From positions 1 through 64,000 of the forward strand of contig JAULBX010014981.1 of NCBI GenBank assembly GCA_032358255.1: a stretch of DNA of 64,000 bases. Reading direction: 5' to 3'. Positions 34,447 through 44,278 of the stretch are shown piece by piece. Within the stretch, counting starts at the first letter, position 1. Every line of letters begins with the position of its first letter. Below the pieces are notes generated by a model. The model searched no databases. It was not told the DNA's origin and worked only from the letters and a program-made list of their open reading frames with translations. The position numbers and the translations under genes were made by a program. Source of the DNA: Heterotrichella gracilis (taxonomy: Eukaryota; Sar; Xanthophyceae; Tribonematales; Xanthonemataceae).

Positions 34447-35154
34447 TTATGCGTTTAAGGCGATGTAAAGAAATTCAATCAGATTGAGTGTTAGATGAGC
34501 AATAAATACCCACAAAATATTTTTTTGCTTCACAACAAGAAAGGCAAAAGGGAGACCTACAAACAAAGCAGTCATCAGTATGTACCAAAAACCTCCCGTC
34601 CAATGAAGCAATCCGAAAAACAGAGAACTTAAGACAATTGATTTGGCGACAGAATAACGTTCTAAGAAACGTGATAAAACATAATTTCGATAAACACTTT
34701 CTTCAACAAAGGGCGCTAATACCACATTGGCTATAAAAAAGATCAGGCTCTGGGTTCCCAGTGCTTTCATGGTTTCGCCTGCCGGAACATAATCACCAAA
34801 AGTTGATTGCAGCATAGTTTGCAATGGCGATAACAATTTTATATATAAGAAGGCCAAGACTATCCCGCTTAAAACTCCGTAAAGTATGTGTTTAAAACGA
34901 ATAGAAGGATTCGTGCTTTTCCATCCATCAGAGAAGATATTGTAATTCTCTTTTTTTGAAGTGAGATAAAGTGTTATGAATAATAACAATTGAACGCATA
35001 GAATTAAGGTGGGGATGTTTTGAGAAATAGCTAAGCCAATATTGGCTTCAGCAATACCTTGTCCAACAAAATACACAGACATCAAAATCATGACCAGCAA
35101 AAACCAAAGTGGTGCCAGAATAAGATTAAGGTATGGTCGTTTAAGTGTGGGCAT
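34447..35154 (-). CDS. CPBP-family intramembrane metalloprotease
   Basis: 235 residues with about seven membrane segments. The three abortive-infection/CPBP motifs are all present: EESVYR (motif 1, the Glu pair), FFGLLHWTG (motif 2 histidine) and FIAHLTLN (motif 3). Such enzymes are related to Rce1 and cleave membrane-embedded or prenylated-like substrates; in bacteria they process peptides or act in immunity to them. The substrate is unknown and the gene stands alone. Confidence 0.9.
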   Translation of the reverse strand: MPTLKRPYLNLILAPLWFLLVMILMSVYFVGQGIAEANIGLAISQNIPTLILCVQLLLFITLYLTSKKENYNIFSDGWKSTNPSIRFKHILYGVLSGIVLAFLYIKLLSPLQTMLQSTFGDYVPAGETMKALGTQSLIFFIANVVLAPFVEESVYRNYVLSRFLERYSVAKSIVLSSLFFGLLHWTGGFWYILMTALFVGLPFAFLVVKQKNILWVFIAHLTLNLIEFLYIALNA

Positions 35155-35212
35155 ATGAAGGTATTAAGTGATATTGAAAAAGAACAGTCCTTTTGTTAGT
35201 TAAATTAAGAAT

Positions 35213-35671
35213 TCATATTTTTTCTTCTGCCAATTTTTTTATCTGGACCAAGATCGGGTTCCAACCTTCGCCTTTATTGTAAGATTCTTCATAGCGCTTT
35301 TCTCCCTGCCCTACTCGATTGTAATCACCTTGACGAACGGATAATTTGGTGTGCCCGTTTTCTTCCGTCAATTCATAAAAAACCGTTAAATAATTTTCAG
35401 GCACATCTTTGAGTGTCGCATTATTCGGATCAAACACAGTGTACACCAGACTTTTATTTGGTATCAGTTGCAAAATAGTTCCTTTCACAAATACCATTTC
35501 CTTTCCTTCCCACTCTCCCTTCCAGAGTAAATTGCTGCCCACTTTCCAATCAGTAACTGTTTCACAACCGAACATGTATATTTTAGTGAATTCTGGTTTT
35601 GTTAGAACCGCCCATACTTTATCAGGACTTGCTAAAATTGAAATTTCGTTGCTGATGTATTTTTCTTCCAT
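35213..35671 (-). CDS. SRPBCC/AHSA1-like domain protein
   Basis: 152 residues, the whole length one START-like fold: ISNEISILASPDKVWAVLTKPEFTKIYMFGCETVTDWKVGSNLLWKGEWEGKEMVF, ending in a C-terminal helix (YNKGEGWNPILVQIKKLAEE). AHSA1-like proteins bind hydrophobic ligands or activate chaperones; no ligand is evident. It is 18 nt downstream of the redoxin gene and probably co-transcribed. Confidence 0.88.
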   Translation of the reverse strand: MEEKYISNEISILASPDKVWAVLTKPEFTKIYMFGCETVTDWKVGSNLLWKGEWEGKEMVFVKGTILQLIPNKSLVYTVFDPNNATLKDVPENYLTVFYELTEENGHTKLSVRQGDYNRVGQGEKRYEESYNKGEGWNPILVQIKKLAEEKI

Positions 35672-35689
35672 AAAGCATAAAAATAGCTT

Positions 35690-36304
35690 TTATTTACGAT
35701 AAAAAATACGACAACCAAATGATTGTGTTTTTGGCAAGGACACTTTCTTCCCTTGTAATAATTCATTTACTGCATTCGAAATATATGGATTAGCTAATTC
35801 AGGATGTTCGCCATTATCGTCAATAGCGCCTTGATACTTGATGATCCAGACGTTTTTTTCCTTCCAGATCACAAAAGCCTGTGGGGTGTGTTCAGCTTTA
35901 AACATTTTAGCGACAGATTGCAGAGGGTCGTATAAATAAGGGAAATTGAATTTTTCTTTTATTGCCTTGTCCTGCATCATCTCAAAACTTTCTTCCTCAT
36001 ACATCACCGTATCCATTGAGTTTATGGCTAACAAGGGAACTCCCAAGCTCTTGTATTTCAAATTCAGATCATTAAAACGCTGCGGATATAATTTAGCAAA
36101 AGGACAGTGATTGCAGGTGAAGACAATGATAAATCCTTTCGCATCATTAAATTCACTCAATTTTAAGATCTTGTTATCTATGTTCTTTAATTCAAATTCC
36201 TGAATTGTTTTGCCAATACCTGAATCATCTAATTCTTTCACGACTGTGAAGCCGCTTAAAATCAAAACAAGCAATAAGATACTGACAATGGTCCGGTTTT
36301 TCAT
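35690..36304 (-). CDS. Exported thioredoxin-like/redoxin protein
   Basis: 204 residues. A leader of about 20 hydrophobic residues (IVSILLLVLILSGFTVV) is followed by a thioredoxin fold of the AhpC/TSA kind: IIVFTCNHCPFAKLYPQRF has a CxxC (TCNHCPF), then VPLLAINSMD, FPYLYDPLQSVAKMFKAEHTPQAFVI (cis-proline in TPQ). It should be a periplasmic thiol oxidoreductase or peroxidase. One nucleotide separates it from the multicopper oxidase gene, so it may keep copper-site or disulphide chemistry of that enzyme in order. Confidence 0.88.
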   Translation of the reverse strand: MKNRTIVSILLLVLILSGFTVVKELDDSGIGKTIQEFELKNIDNKILKLSEFNDAKGFIIVFTCNHCPFAKLYPQRFNDLNLKYKSLGVPLLAINSMDTVMYEEESFEMMQDKAIKEKFNFPYLYDPLQSVAKMFKAEHTPQAFVIWKEKNVWIIKYQGAIDDNGEHPELANPYISNAVNELLQGKKVSLPKTQSFGCRIFYRK

Positions 36305-36305
36305 G

Positions 36306-38015
36306 TTAGTCCTTTATAAACTTTTTGCTTGAAATTGTTTTGGTTTCTTTATCCATTAATTGTAAAAAGTAAACACCTTTTGGTAAGGATGAAATATCAA
36401 GTCCTTTGGCGATCTCCGGTTGAGGAAGCATCATCAAAGCCTTAGCGGCCAAATTGAGAATGGTGATATAATACACTTCTGTAGATGGATTCAGTAGTCC
36501 GATATATAATTTATCGTGAGTTGGATTAGGGTAAAGTGTAAAGTCAATTTTTTCGGAACTTTCAGAGTCTACACCGGTGACTGATTCTGTCACAATAAAT
36601 TGTCCCATCATTCCGCCATCTTCATGATTACCAAAATGACAGTGGTACATGAATGGATGAATAGGATCGGCATAATCTTCAAATTTTGCCACAAATGAAA
36701 CAGATTCTCCCTTTGGCACATACATCACATCTTTCCAGCCGGATTCGTGTGAACCAACAGAAGCGGCATTTCCATTACGTGCTACTATTTTAAATTCAAC
36801 GTCGTGTATATGAAATGTGTGTCCAAATACATTGTTATTAGTCACTGTCCATTTTTCAATCGCATTTAGTTGAACTGTTTTATTAATTGTATTAAAGTTA
36901 AAGGAGGCATTATCGAAATTAAACGGAATAGATCCCGGTCCTGGATTACCATTTGTGATGGCAATGTTTCGTGTTACTGTGGCATCTGCATTCGTCCAAT
37001 AAATATTATTAACTAAAGTAGAAGGCATGGAAGTGATTGCATTGGCCGTGGTGGCTGAGACATTAATATGCAGGACAACAAAATCAATATTGTTTAAGAG
37101 ACTACCAAACTGTCCTGTTGTTGAAGGTTCGCCTCCCGGAAAACCGAATGGCTGTCCGGAGTTAAATGCTTTGAGATCAATACTCGATCCAATTTGATCG
37201 CTGTTCAGATTTACCAGTATTTCAATTCGTTCGCCAACTAATAACTTTACCCGTGTAACTGCAACCGGAGCATTTAGAAGGCCACCATCGTTTCCAATAA
37301 TGTAAAAAGTTCTGTTATCACTAAAACCCAGGTCATAACCTCTTTCGGTTTCTGCGTTTAAGATTCTTAATCGTACCATCTGTTTTGGTAAACTCACTTG
37401 CGCACTCGGTGTGCCATTGCTTAATAGATAATCACCATAAGCGACATTAGTAAACATAAATTGGTTTGAAGCATCGTATCGTCTGCTGGTTAATACCAAG
37501 GGAATGTCATCGATCCCATACTGACGCGGTAAAGCCAAAGCAGATTCTGCGGCATCACGAACTATAATAAAACCACCAATACCCTTTGTCATGTGCTCGG
37601 AGGTCATTTCATGCAAATGTGGATGATACCAATAGGTGCCGGCCTGATTGGTCACTTTCCAATAAGGTTGCCAGATGGTGCCCGGAGGAATAACCTGATG
37701 CGGTCCGCCATCCATTACCGCCGGTAAATGCATGCCATGCCAGTGTAGTGTTGTACTGTCGTTCAATTTATTTTTTACGTTCATATGAACGGTGTCTCCT
37801 TTATTAAAAAACAAGGTGGGTCCCCAAAAGTTATTGTTGATACCACCGGTAATGGTTTGATTGCCCGGTTTCAGTTGTTTTAAGGTATCCTTAATGGTTA
37901 GATTAAAACTTGATCCACTCAAGGTATCCGGTATCCACAAGTTATTATAGGTTTGTGCCTGCAAACTAATAAAAGAACAAATAGCAGAAAATAAGATAAA
38001 AACACGTTGATTCAT
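36306..38015 (-). CDS. Secreted multicopper oxidase with type IX sorting domain
   Basis: 569 residues. After the signal peptide (ends SLQAQ) come three cupredoxin domains with all copper ligand motifs: TTLHWHGMHL, TYWYHPHLHEMT, HTFHIHDVEFKI and MYHCHFGNHEDGGMMG. The C-terminal about 80 residues (FTLYPNPTHDKLYIGL ... ISSLPKGVYFLQLMDKETKTISSKKFIKD) are a type IX secretion sorting domain. So the enzyme is exported over the outer membrane. It could oxidise Cu(I), Fe(II), Mn(II) or phenols. It heads an apparent operon with a redoxin and an SRPBCC protein. Confidence 0.94.
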   Translation of the reverse strand: MNQRVFILFSAICSFISLQAQTYNNLWIPDTLSGSSFNLTIKDTLKQLKPGNQTITGGINNNFWGPTLFFNKGDTVHMNVKNKLNDSTTLHWHGMHLPAVMDGGPHQVIPPGTIWQPYWKVTNQAGTYWYHPHLHEMTSEHMTKGIGGFIIVRDAAESALALPRQYGIDDIPLVLTSRRYDASNQFMFTNVAYGDYLLSNGTPSAQVSLPKQMVRLRILNAETERGYDLGFSDNRTFYIIGNDGGLLNAPVAVTRVKLLVGERIEILVNLNSDQIGSSIDLKAFNSGQPFGFPGGEPSTTGQFGSLLNNIDFVVLHINVSATTANAITSMPSTLVNNIYWTNADATVTRNIAITNGNPGPGSIPFNFDNASFNFNTINKTVQLNAIEKWTVTNNNVFGHTFHIHDVEFKIVARNGNAASVGSHESGWKDVMYVPKGESVSFVAKFEDYADPIHPFMYHCHFGNHEDGGMMGQFIVTESVTGVDSESSEKIDFTLYPNPTHDKLYIGLLNPSTEVYYITILNLAAKALMMLPQPEIAKGLDISSLPKGVYFLQLMDKETKTISSKKFIKD

Positions 38016-38098
38016 AAATTCGAAAATAATTGATTACAACTCTTTAGATGACATGTCTTATAAAAACTTGCGCGCTCCCTTAAAAAATAGTGTTGCCT

Positions 38099-39127
38099 CT
38101 ATTCCTTCCACCAAGACCCTGTTTTGAGGGGATTCTCAAGATCAACAAGTTCACCAATCCTTGGTGTAATCACTTTTTGTTTTAATTCCTGTGCTTTTAC
38201 CAAAAGGCGTTCAATAGGTTCATCCCAGGGATGAAGAGCGAGTGTGAATTTGCCCCAATGAACAGGCAGCAAGATTTTGGCTTTTAGATCAATGCAAGCT
38301 TGTACCGTTTCCTCCGGCATCATGTGAATGTGCGGCCATAATTTATTGTATTGTCCACACTCTAAAATAGCCAGATCGAAAGGACCGAATTTTTCTCCTA
38401 TCTCTTTAAAGTGTGAATCATAACCGGAATCACCTCCTAAAAAAAGTTGATGTTTTTTTGTTTTTAATATAAATGAGGACCATAAGGTTTGCCCGCGTTT
38501 AACTCCTCTACCCGAAAAGTGCCGACCGGGTGATGCCGTTATACTAATGTCTTCTAGTGTCATTGTTTCCCACCAATCGAGTTCGTGAATGATGCGATGA
38601 TTAAATCCCCAATGTTCTAAATGCGAGCCGACACCAAGTGAACAGACTATTTTTTTACACTTGTGTTTTAATTTTAAGATTGTTTTATGATCGAGGTGAT
38701 CGTAATGATCATGTGTTAATAATAAGATGTCAATTTCAGGAAAATCATTCACCGTATAAACATCAGTGCCTTTAAACGATTTCACCATAAAAGAGAGAGG
38801 TGCGGCATTGCCACTAAATACCGGATCTACTAAAATCATCTTTCCATCTAGGCTAAGTAAATTCGAAGAATGACCAAACCACACAAGTTGCGGCTGTTGA
38901 GATGACAGCGTTTTAAGATTGGTTTTAACAGAAGGTAAAACAAATGCCGGTTTAACGTTCTTCGGTTTAGTGATAAAAGCGCGCATCAATTTAAAAAAAG
39001 AAGCGTCTTCTGCCATGGCATTTGTAATGGATAAGTTTTGAAACGAGCCCTTTTTATAATTCACCGATGACTGAATTCGTTTAAGTCGTTCACCCTTAGG
39101 TAGTTTTCCGTAGATAGATAATGACAT
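38099..39127 (-). CDS. MBL-fold metal-dependent hydrolase (NAPE-PLD/UlaG-like)
   Basis: 342 residues. LVWFGHSSNLLSLDGKMILVDPVF precedes the metal-binding LLTHDHYDHLDHKTI (HxHxDH), then ITASPGRHFSGRGVKRGQTLWSSFIL, GGDSGYDSHFKEIGEKFGPFDLAILECGQY and HWGKFTLALHPWDEPIERL. This matches the lipid-hydrolase-like MBL group related to NAPE-phospholipase D. No signal peptide is seen, so it is likely cytoplasmic. Substrate unknown. Confidence 0.92.
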   Translation of the reverse strand: MSLSIYGKLPKGERLKRIQSSVNYKKGSFQNLSITNAMAEDASFFKLMRAFITKPKNVKPAFVLPSVKTNLKTLSSQQPQLVWFGHSSNLLSLDGKMILVDPVFSGNAAPLSFMVKSFKGTDVYTVNDFPEIDILLLTHDHYDHLDHKTILKLKHKCKKIVCSLGVGSHLEHWGFNHRIIHELDWWETMTLEDISITASPGRHFSGRGVKRGQTLWSSFILKTKKHQLFLGGDSGYDSHFKEIGEKFGPFDLAILECGQYNKLWPHIHMMPEETVQACIDLKAKILLPVHWGKFTLALHPWDEPIERLLVKAQELKQKVITPRIGELVDLENPLKTGSWWKE

Positions 39128-39210
39128 CTTTTTTAAGCAAATTTCTCAATTTATTTTATATTTACTCAAACATCAACATTAATTAATAACTCAACTTCTG
39201 CAATAAAAAT

Positions 39211-39933
39211 ATGAACTCTATTGATTCTTCTCTGAAAACGAAGACCATTTTTATTTCCAGAAAATTAAATCAGCTTAGTCCGCTTTTTATTGAGTTAAAT
39301 TCAATGGGCTATGAGGTTATTGATGAGCCATTGATCAAAATTGATCAGATTCGTTTCACCCATACGCCACCAACCAAATGGATCTTTTTTTCAAGCCGCA
39401 ATGCCATTCATTATTTTTTTGCCCAAAAGCCTGAGTTAACAGCAGGAGTAAAATTTGGGGTGATGAGTCAATTCTCCGCCGATTATTTAACGGAGTTTAA
39501 TCAAAAGGCTGATTTTATTGGTATCGGAGTAGATGTGACAAACATTGCCAAGGAGTTTGCTAAGTTGTTAAAGGATGATAGCGTGTTGTTTCCGCAGGCC
39601 ATTGATTCCCTCCAAACCATTCAGAAACATTTATCCTTCACCAATGTGTGTCATAATTTATTTGTTTACAAAACCAGTATCCGAACTGATTTTGAACTGC
39701 CTGTAGCTTCAGTTCTGGCGTTTACCAGTCCATCGAATGTACAGGCTTATTTTGAAAAGTATAAATTTGTCCCCGGCCAAAAAATGGTTGCCATTGGCAG
39801 TACCACCGGTGACAAGCTCAAAGATTATGGGATCAAAGAGATTGTGTTTGCAAAATCATTTGATGAATTGGGTTTGTTAAATGCTATAAAAGAGCAAATA
39901 ATGAAGCCCGTCTCACAAGTTTTGCCGCAGTAA
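39211..39933 (+). CDS. hemD: Uroporphyrinogen-III synthase-like protein
   Basis: 240 residues, two alpha/beta lobes of HemD type: IFISRKLNQLSPLFIELNSMGYEVIDEPLIKIDQI, KWIFFSSRNAIHYFF, GVMSQFSADYLTEF, LVYKTS region, SVLAFTSPSNVQAYFEKY, MVAIGSTTGDKLKDYGIK. It would close the tetrapyrrole ring in heme synthesis. HemD diverges greatly, so the family fit is good but the specific activity rests on the SSRNA and TSPSNV motifs. No other hem gene is adjacent. Confidence 0.8.
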   Translation: MNSIDSSLKTKTIFISRKLNQLSPLFIELNSMGYEVIDEPLIKIDQIRFTHTPPTKWIFFSSRNAIHYFFAQKPELTAGVKFGVMSQFSADYLTEFNQKADFIGIGVDVTNIAKEFAKLLKDDSVLFPQAIDSLQTIQKHLSFTNVCHNLFVYKTSIRTDFELPVASVLAFTSPSNVQAYFEKYKFVPGQKMVAIGSTTGDKLKDYGIKEIVFAKSFDELGLLNAIKEQIMKPVSQVLPQ

Positions 39934-39999
39934 AATGGAATTGGTCAACACTGTTGATTGAATCACCTTTCAACTTGTTACTTTATATAAAACGTCAAC

Positions 40000-41139
40000 T
40001 TAGAGTCCAAAACGGTATTGCAAACTAACAAGTACTTGTTTTCTACTGCTCAAAAATCCGTATTCTGCGCGGAGCATCCAATGTTTGTTGTATTGATATT
40101 GTGAACCAACTACAAAATTCCACATGTCCTTAGGCTTTTTATCTAAAGAATATTGAACACTTGCATATTGGTCGTCATTTAATGCTTCATCCATACTTTC
40201 TACGTATCCGCCTGCTTTGGCAATAGCAGAGTTAGCTCGTTCGTACTTTGCGGAATTAATTGGATTCTTTTGTTCGGCAGGTGTTAAATTATTCCACCAG
40301 GTATCTACTTGTGTATAGGCTTCATCTACTCGAACTAAACCGGCATCAACTTTTGATTGCGCTTCATCGACAGGCAGAACATCTTTTAATAATAAAGAAC
40401 CTTCAGTATCTGTATTTATGTGTAATCGAAAACCACCTACCCAAAACGCGATATTACTATCAGGCTTTTTAAACTTAAATGATTTTCCAACACGAGGGCC
40501 AAAAACAAAGGCAAAAGCCGGTTTACTTAAGGATGGGATATCATTCCAGGTAAAATTCATATCAAGTGCTATCCAATATCCACGCACACCAAATGTAGGT
40601 GTCATACCAAAACCAAAGGAAGTACCTTGAAAGGCAACATCTGATGTCAATCGAATAACTTCTTTGGAATTACCTGAAGAATCGGGCACGTATATACTAT
40701 AATCTACAAAGGTATTTAATGACGACTTTGCCAAAACAGCATAGACATTTAAAAAAGGGAGCACCCAAACATCCGGTCTGAAATTTAAGACACTCCCGGT
40801 TGACTTTGCTTGGTTAAACTTCACCACTTGGTCCAGGTCATACATTTCACCGTTATTAAATCCCACTTTTAAATTATCCATCACTAACTCCGATTCTTGA
40901 TAGATATAATTAATACCGACGCCGGCAGAATAAGGTAGACTGATGCCCATTTTTGTAACCTTGTCTCCCCAAATAGGAAGTATATACGGATACTTAGAAT
41001 TTTTGAGACTGTCGGCATAAGCTTGATGTTTTCCACCTTCTTTGTTAGCAGTTACTTGGGCGTTGTTAGTGCTGATACCGAGTGTAAGTGTCAGACCCCA
41101 TGTCATAAAAATTTTTAAGTTTGAGAAGTTTGTTTTCAT
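40000..41139 (-). CDS. Outer-membrane protein of unknown function
   Basis: 379 residues. Signal peptide ends STNNAQ. The body has beta-barrel-like strands (GYWIALDMNFTWNDIP; KHWMLRAEYGFLSSRKQVLVSLQYRFGL, with an aromatic terminal residue pattern) and a helical insertion near 235-320 (DEAQSKVDAGLVRVDEAYTQVDTWWNNLTPAEQKN). I do not recognise a family. It is last in the Asn/Asp catabolic cluster, 43 nt after malic enzyme, so it may serve substrate entry, but this is inference. Confidence 0.7.
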   Translation of the reverse strand: MKTNFSNLKIFMTWGLTLTLGISTNNAQVTANKEGGKHQAYADSLKNSKYPYILPIWGDKVTKMGISLPYSAGVGINYIYQESELVMDNLKVGFNNGEMYDLDQVVKFNQAKSTGSVLNFRPDVWVLPFLNVYAVLAKSSLNTFVDYSIYVPDSSGNSKEVIRLTSDVAFQGTSFGFGMTPTFGVRGYWIALDMNFTWNDIPSLSKPAFAFVFGPRVGKSFKFKKPDSNIAFWVGGFRLHINTDTEGSLLLKDVLPVDEAQSKVDAGLVRVDEAYTQVDTWWNNLTPAEQKNPINSAKYERANSAIAKAGGYVESMDEALNDDQYASVQYSLDKKPKDMWNFVVGSQYQYNKHWMLRAEYGFLSSRKQVLVSLQYRFGL

Positions 41140-41182
41140 ATTAAATTAAGTTTTAAGATTATTAATAGCTTATTTGTTCAAC

Positions 41183-42799
41183 TTATTTATATACCGGTTC
41201 ATACATTTTTGACTTCACAAATTCAGCAAGATCTTTCGGTTTCTCAATCCCGGCCAAATTACTTCTGAAAATTTCTTCCGCAATGTTGATGGCTACATTC
41301 ACTGAAATTTTTAAAATGGTATTCACATGCGGATAGATCAATCCCTTTTCAAAATCTTCTTTGCTTACCTGTTCTGCCACAGCCTCAGCCGCTACCAAAA
41401 ACAGATCATCTGTCACCCGCTTAGCTTCTGTGGCATAAATGGCTAAACCCATTGCCGGAAAAATAAAGACGTTATTTCCTTGTCCGGGTGTAAAAGTTTT
41501 TCCTTCAAAACTAACCGGTGCAAAGGGACTTCCACTCGCAAAAATGGCTTTGCCTTTACTCCAGGTATAGGCTTGTTCGGCAGTGCATTCGGCATGAGAG
41601 GTTGGATTGGAATAAGGAAAAATAATAGGGCGTTCGTTAACTGCACACATATTTTCAATTACTTTTTGAGTGAAGGCGCCGCCAACTGTACTCACTCCAA
41701 CAATAGCCGTTGGTTTTATTTTTAGTATTGCCTCCGCAAAATCAGAACAAGCTTCACCCTCATGTGAAAAGGATTGTTGAAAGTCTGCAAGATCAGTTCT
41801 GGATTTAACGAGTAAACCCTTTACATCAAACATATAACAACGTTGATAGGCTTCTTCTTTTTTCAAACCATCGCGCATCATTTTTTTCACCAGCATGTCC
41901 GCAATACCAAATGCAGCAGCCCCTGCTCCTAAAAAAAGAAAACGTTGTTCTTTGAAGGGTTTTTCCATTAAGCGTGAAATGGCAATAAATCCGGCCAGTG
42001 CAATGGAAGCCGTTCCCTGAATGTCGTCGTTATACGTACAAATTTGTTCGCGGTACTTCGATAAGATACGCACGGCATCTACGCCTGCAAAATCTTCCCA
42101 TTGAATACAAATTTTTGGAAACACTTTGGTGACTGCCTTTACAAAGGCCTCTATAAAATCATCGTATTCTTTTCCTTTTACCCGTTTTTGTCTTAAGCCG
42201 GGATAAAGAGGATCATTTAAAAAGAATTCATTATCTGTGCCTGCATCTAAAACAATTGGAAGGGTGTATTGCGGGGGCACGCCGGCACAACTGGTGTACA
42301 AGGCTAATTTACCTATTGGTATTCCCATTCCACATACTCCCAGATCACCTAAACCTAAAATACGATGACCGTCGGTTACCACCGTAAATCTGACATCCTC
42401 TACGGGCCAATTTCTTAAAATGTCTTCTATGTTATCTTTATTTTTAATAGAGATAAATAAACCGCGCGGGCGACGAATGATGTGTCCGAGTTTTTCACAG
42501 GCTTCGCCAACTGTAGGTGTGTACACCAGCGGTAAATATTTTGCCGGATCGCTTCCTATGATTTTAAAAAACAAGGTTTCATTTGTATCTAATAAATTTG
42601 ACAGGTAAATATATTTACTGATCGCGCTTTCAGAAGAATCTAATTGCTCATGAATACGAAGCAGTTGCGTTTCTATGGTTTCTATGGTATCCGGCAAGAG
42701 ACCGTTTAAACCATATTCTTTTCGTTCTTCAACAGTAAATGCAGTCCCTTTATTAAGGTGGGGATTAAATAATACGGAGAGTCCTTTCGCTTTTTCCAT
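41183..42799 (-). CDS. maeA: NAD-dependent malic enzyme
   Basis: 538 residues, length of the NAD-type enzyme. N-terminal GLLPDTIETIETQLLRIHEQ, the substrate site VVTDGHRILGLGDLGVCGMGIPIGKLALYTSCAGV, IQWEDFAGVDAVRILSKYR, ICTYNDDIQGTASIALAG (metal ligand region), FLFLGAGAAAFGIAD (NAD loop). It turns L-malate into pyruvate, CO2 and NADH in the cytoplasm. In this cluster it would use malate formed from imported fumarate. It lies 76 nt after the DASS transporter. Confidence 0.95.
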   Translation of the reverse strand: MEKAKGLSVLFNPHLNKGTAFTVEERKEYGLNGLLPDTIETIETQLLRIHEQLDSSESAISKYIYLSNLLDTNETLFFKIIGSDPAKYLPLVYTPTVGEACEKLGHIIRRPRGLFISIKNKDNIEDILRNWPVEDVRFTVVTDGHRILGLGDLGVCGMGIPIGKLALYTSCAGVPPQYTLPIVLDAGTDNEFFLNDPLYPGLRQKRVKGKEYDDFIEAFVKAVTKVFPKICIQWEDFAGVDAVRILSKYREQICTYNDDIQGTASIALAGFIAISRLMEKPFKEQRFLFLGAGAAAFGIADMLVKKMMRDGLKKEEAYQRCYMFDVKGLLVKSRTDLADFQQSFSHEGEACSDFAEAILKIKPTAIVGVSTVGGAFTQKVIENMCAVNERPIIFPYSNPTSHAECTAEQAYTWSKGKAIFASGSPFAPVSFEGKTFTPGQGNNVFIFPAMGLAIYATEAKRVTDDLFLVAAEAVAEQVSKEDFEKGLIYPHVNTILKISVNVAINIAEEIFRSNLAGIEKPKDLAEFVKSKMYEPVYK

Positions 42800-42875
42800 T
42801 GTTTTAATTGAGTTACATACTGATTTAACTAGTCATTCTTATCAAATTCATTTCTGATATGCTCATCACATCAAT

Positions 42876-44276
42876 TTAAGTTCGCAGAGCCGTTACAAGT
42901 AACACCCAAAGCACAATCAATAATGGACCTAAAAATCCGATCAATGTTCCGCCAAGGCGAAAATCTTTTTGATCGATCATTCCGGTACTAAAAGCAATCG
43001 CATTGGGTGGTGTAGACACCGGCAGGAAGAGCGCTGTGGATGCTGCTAATCCAATGATAAGCGCAATTTCAACTTGCATGCTTGTCATGATGGCCATACC
43101 TAATGGAATTAAAACCGTGCTTGTTGCTGTGTTGCTCATGATGTTGGAGAACAACATGGTTACAAAAGCAAATAAAAAGAGAAAAGCCATATGACTGATG
43201 CTCAAATGACTGATCAAGGTAGCGTAATGATCCAAGAGTCCGGTTTTTTGTAAGCCTAAACCAAGTGACAGACCTCCTGCAACCAAGAGCAGTGTATCCC
43301 AAGGCATGGCGCGAACATCATCCCCTTTTAATACTTTTGTCAGGGTCAAAAACACCAAAGGTAAAGCCGATACAGCCGCCACACTAATGCCATGCAGTGA
43401 ACCGGTTAACCATAAAAGAATGGTGATCACTATTACAACTACCACTATGCGTCGTTGCAACTTTAATTCCGGACTCAATTCTTCCTTATTATTCATAAGA
43501 AAATCTAATTCCAATGGAGAATTATCTTTTACAAACATTAAAATAAGTACAATACAGGTAGTGGCTGTGAGCACAAGTGCCAGTGGTGTGCCATACATCA
43601 TCCAGGTTAAAAAATCCATTTTAATACCTGCGTGTTCGAGAGCTCCTGCTGCCAAAGCGTTTGGCGGAGTACCTATAATTGTGGCCATTCCACCTGTTAC
43701 CGCCGATATGGGTACACCTAATAATAAAGCCTTAGATAGTCCGGCTTGTTTTCCTAATTTATTTAAAAGAGGTGTTACAGCGGCTAACACCATGGCAGTT
43801 GTGGCTGTGTTGGACATCAACATGGAAGCGATCATGGTAGTAGTCATTAATCCAATGACTAAACTTCGTGGTTTGTTTCCTGAAAGTTTGATGGTGAATT
43901 TGAGTAACTCCTGATCAAGTCCGGTTTTGGTCATGGCCAAGGCCATAAAAAAACCGCCAAGTAGCAACCAAATGATGCTACTTGAAAAGGTATTGACATA
44001 GGCATCTATTTTTTCGGGGGCAGAATTAAAATGAGGATTACCAAGTGCGAAGACTAAAAATGAAATGATGAGTAATCCTACTGCAAAAGGTGGAATCACT
44101 TCTGTAAACCAGAGTCCGATGGCAAAAAATAAAATAAAGAGAACATAGGTTTGTGATTGAGTAAAGTCGGGTTCACTCAAAAAAATACTTAGAGCAATTG
44201 ACACGGTTAAACACAACAAAAAAGTTATGAGCGATTTTGTATGTTTCGTTTTTTCAGGAGCTTGTGTTTTTTCCAT
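42876..44276 (-). CDS. SLC13/DASS-family dicarboxylate transporter
   Basis: 466 residues with 11-12 membrane segments. Both SNT motifs of the family are present (MLMSNTATTAMVLAAVTPLL; NIMSNTATSTVLIPLGMAI), and the end has STPPNAIAFSTGMI. DASS proteins import fumarate, malate, succinate, aspartate or tartrate with Na+ (or exchange). The neighbours (exported aspartase, malic enzyme) make C4-dicarboxylate import the best guess. Two nucleotides separate it from the antiporter remnant upstream. Confidence 0.92.
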   Translation of the reverse strand: MEKTQAPEKTKHTKSLITFLLCLTVSIALSIFLSEPDFTQSQTYVLFILFFAIGLWFTEVIPPFAVGLLIISFLVFALGNPHFNSAPEKIDAYVNTFSSSIIWLLLGGFFMALAMTKTGLDQELLKFTIKLSGNKPRSLVIGLMTTTMIASMLMSNTATTAMVLAAVTPLLNKLGKQAGLSKALLLGVPISAVTGGMATIIGTPPNALAAGALEHAGIKMDFLTWMMYGTPLALVLTATTCIVLILMFVKDNSPLELDFLMNNKEELSPELKLQRRIVVVVIVITILLWLTGSLHGISVAAVSALPLVFLTLTKVLKGDDVRAMPWDTLLLVAGGLSLGLGLQKTGLLDHYATLISHLSISHMAFLFLFAFVTMLFSNIMSNTATSTVLIPLGMAIMTSMQVEIALIIGLAASTALFLPVSTPPNAIAFSTGMIDQKDFRLGGTLIGFLGPLLIVLWVLLVTALRT

Positions 44277-44278
44277 AA

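Noticed and set aside
43306-43914. 202-codon antisense frame under the DASS transporter
   Set aside because: Shadow frame; the sense gene carries both SNT motifs.
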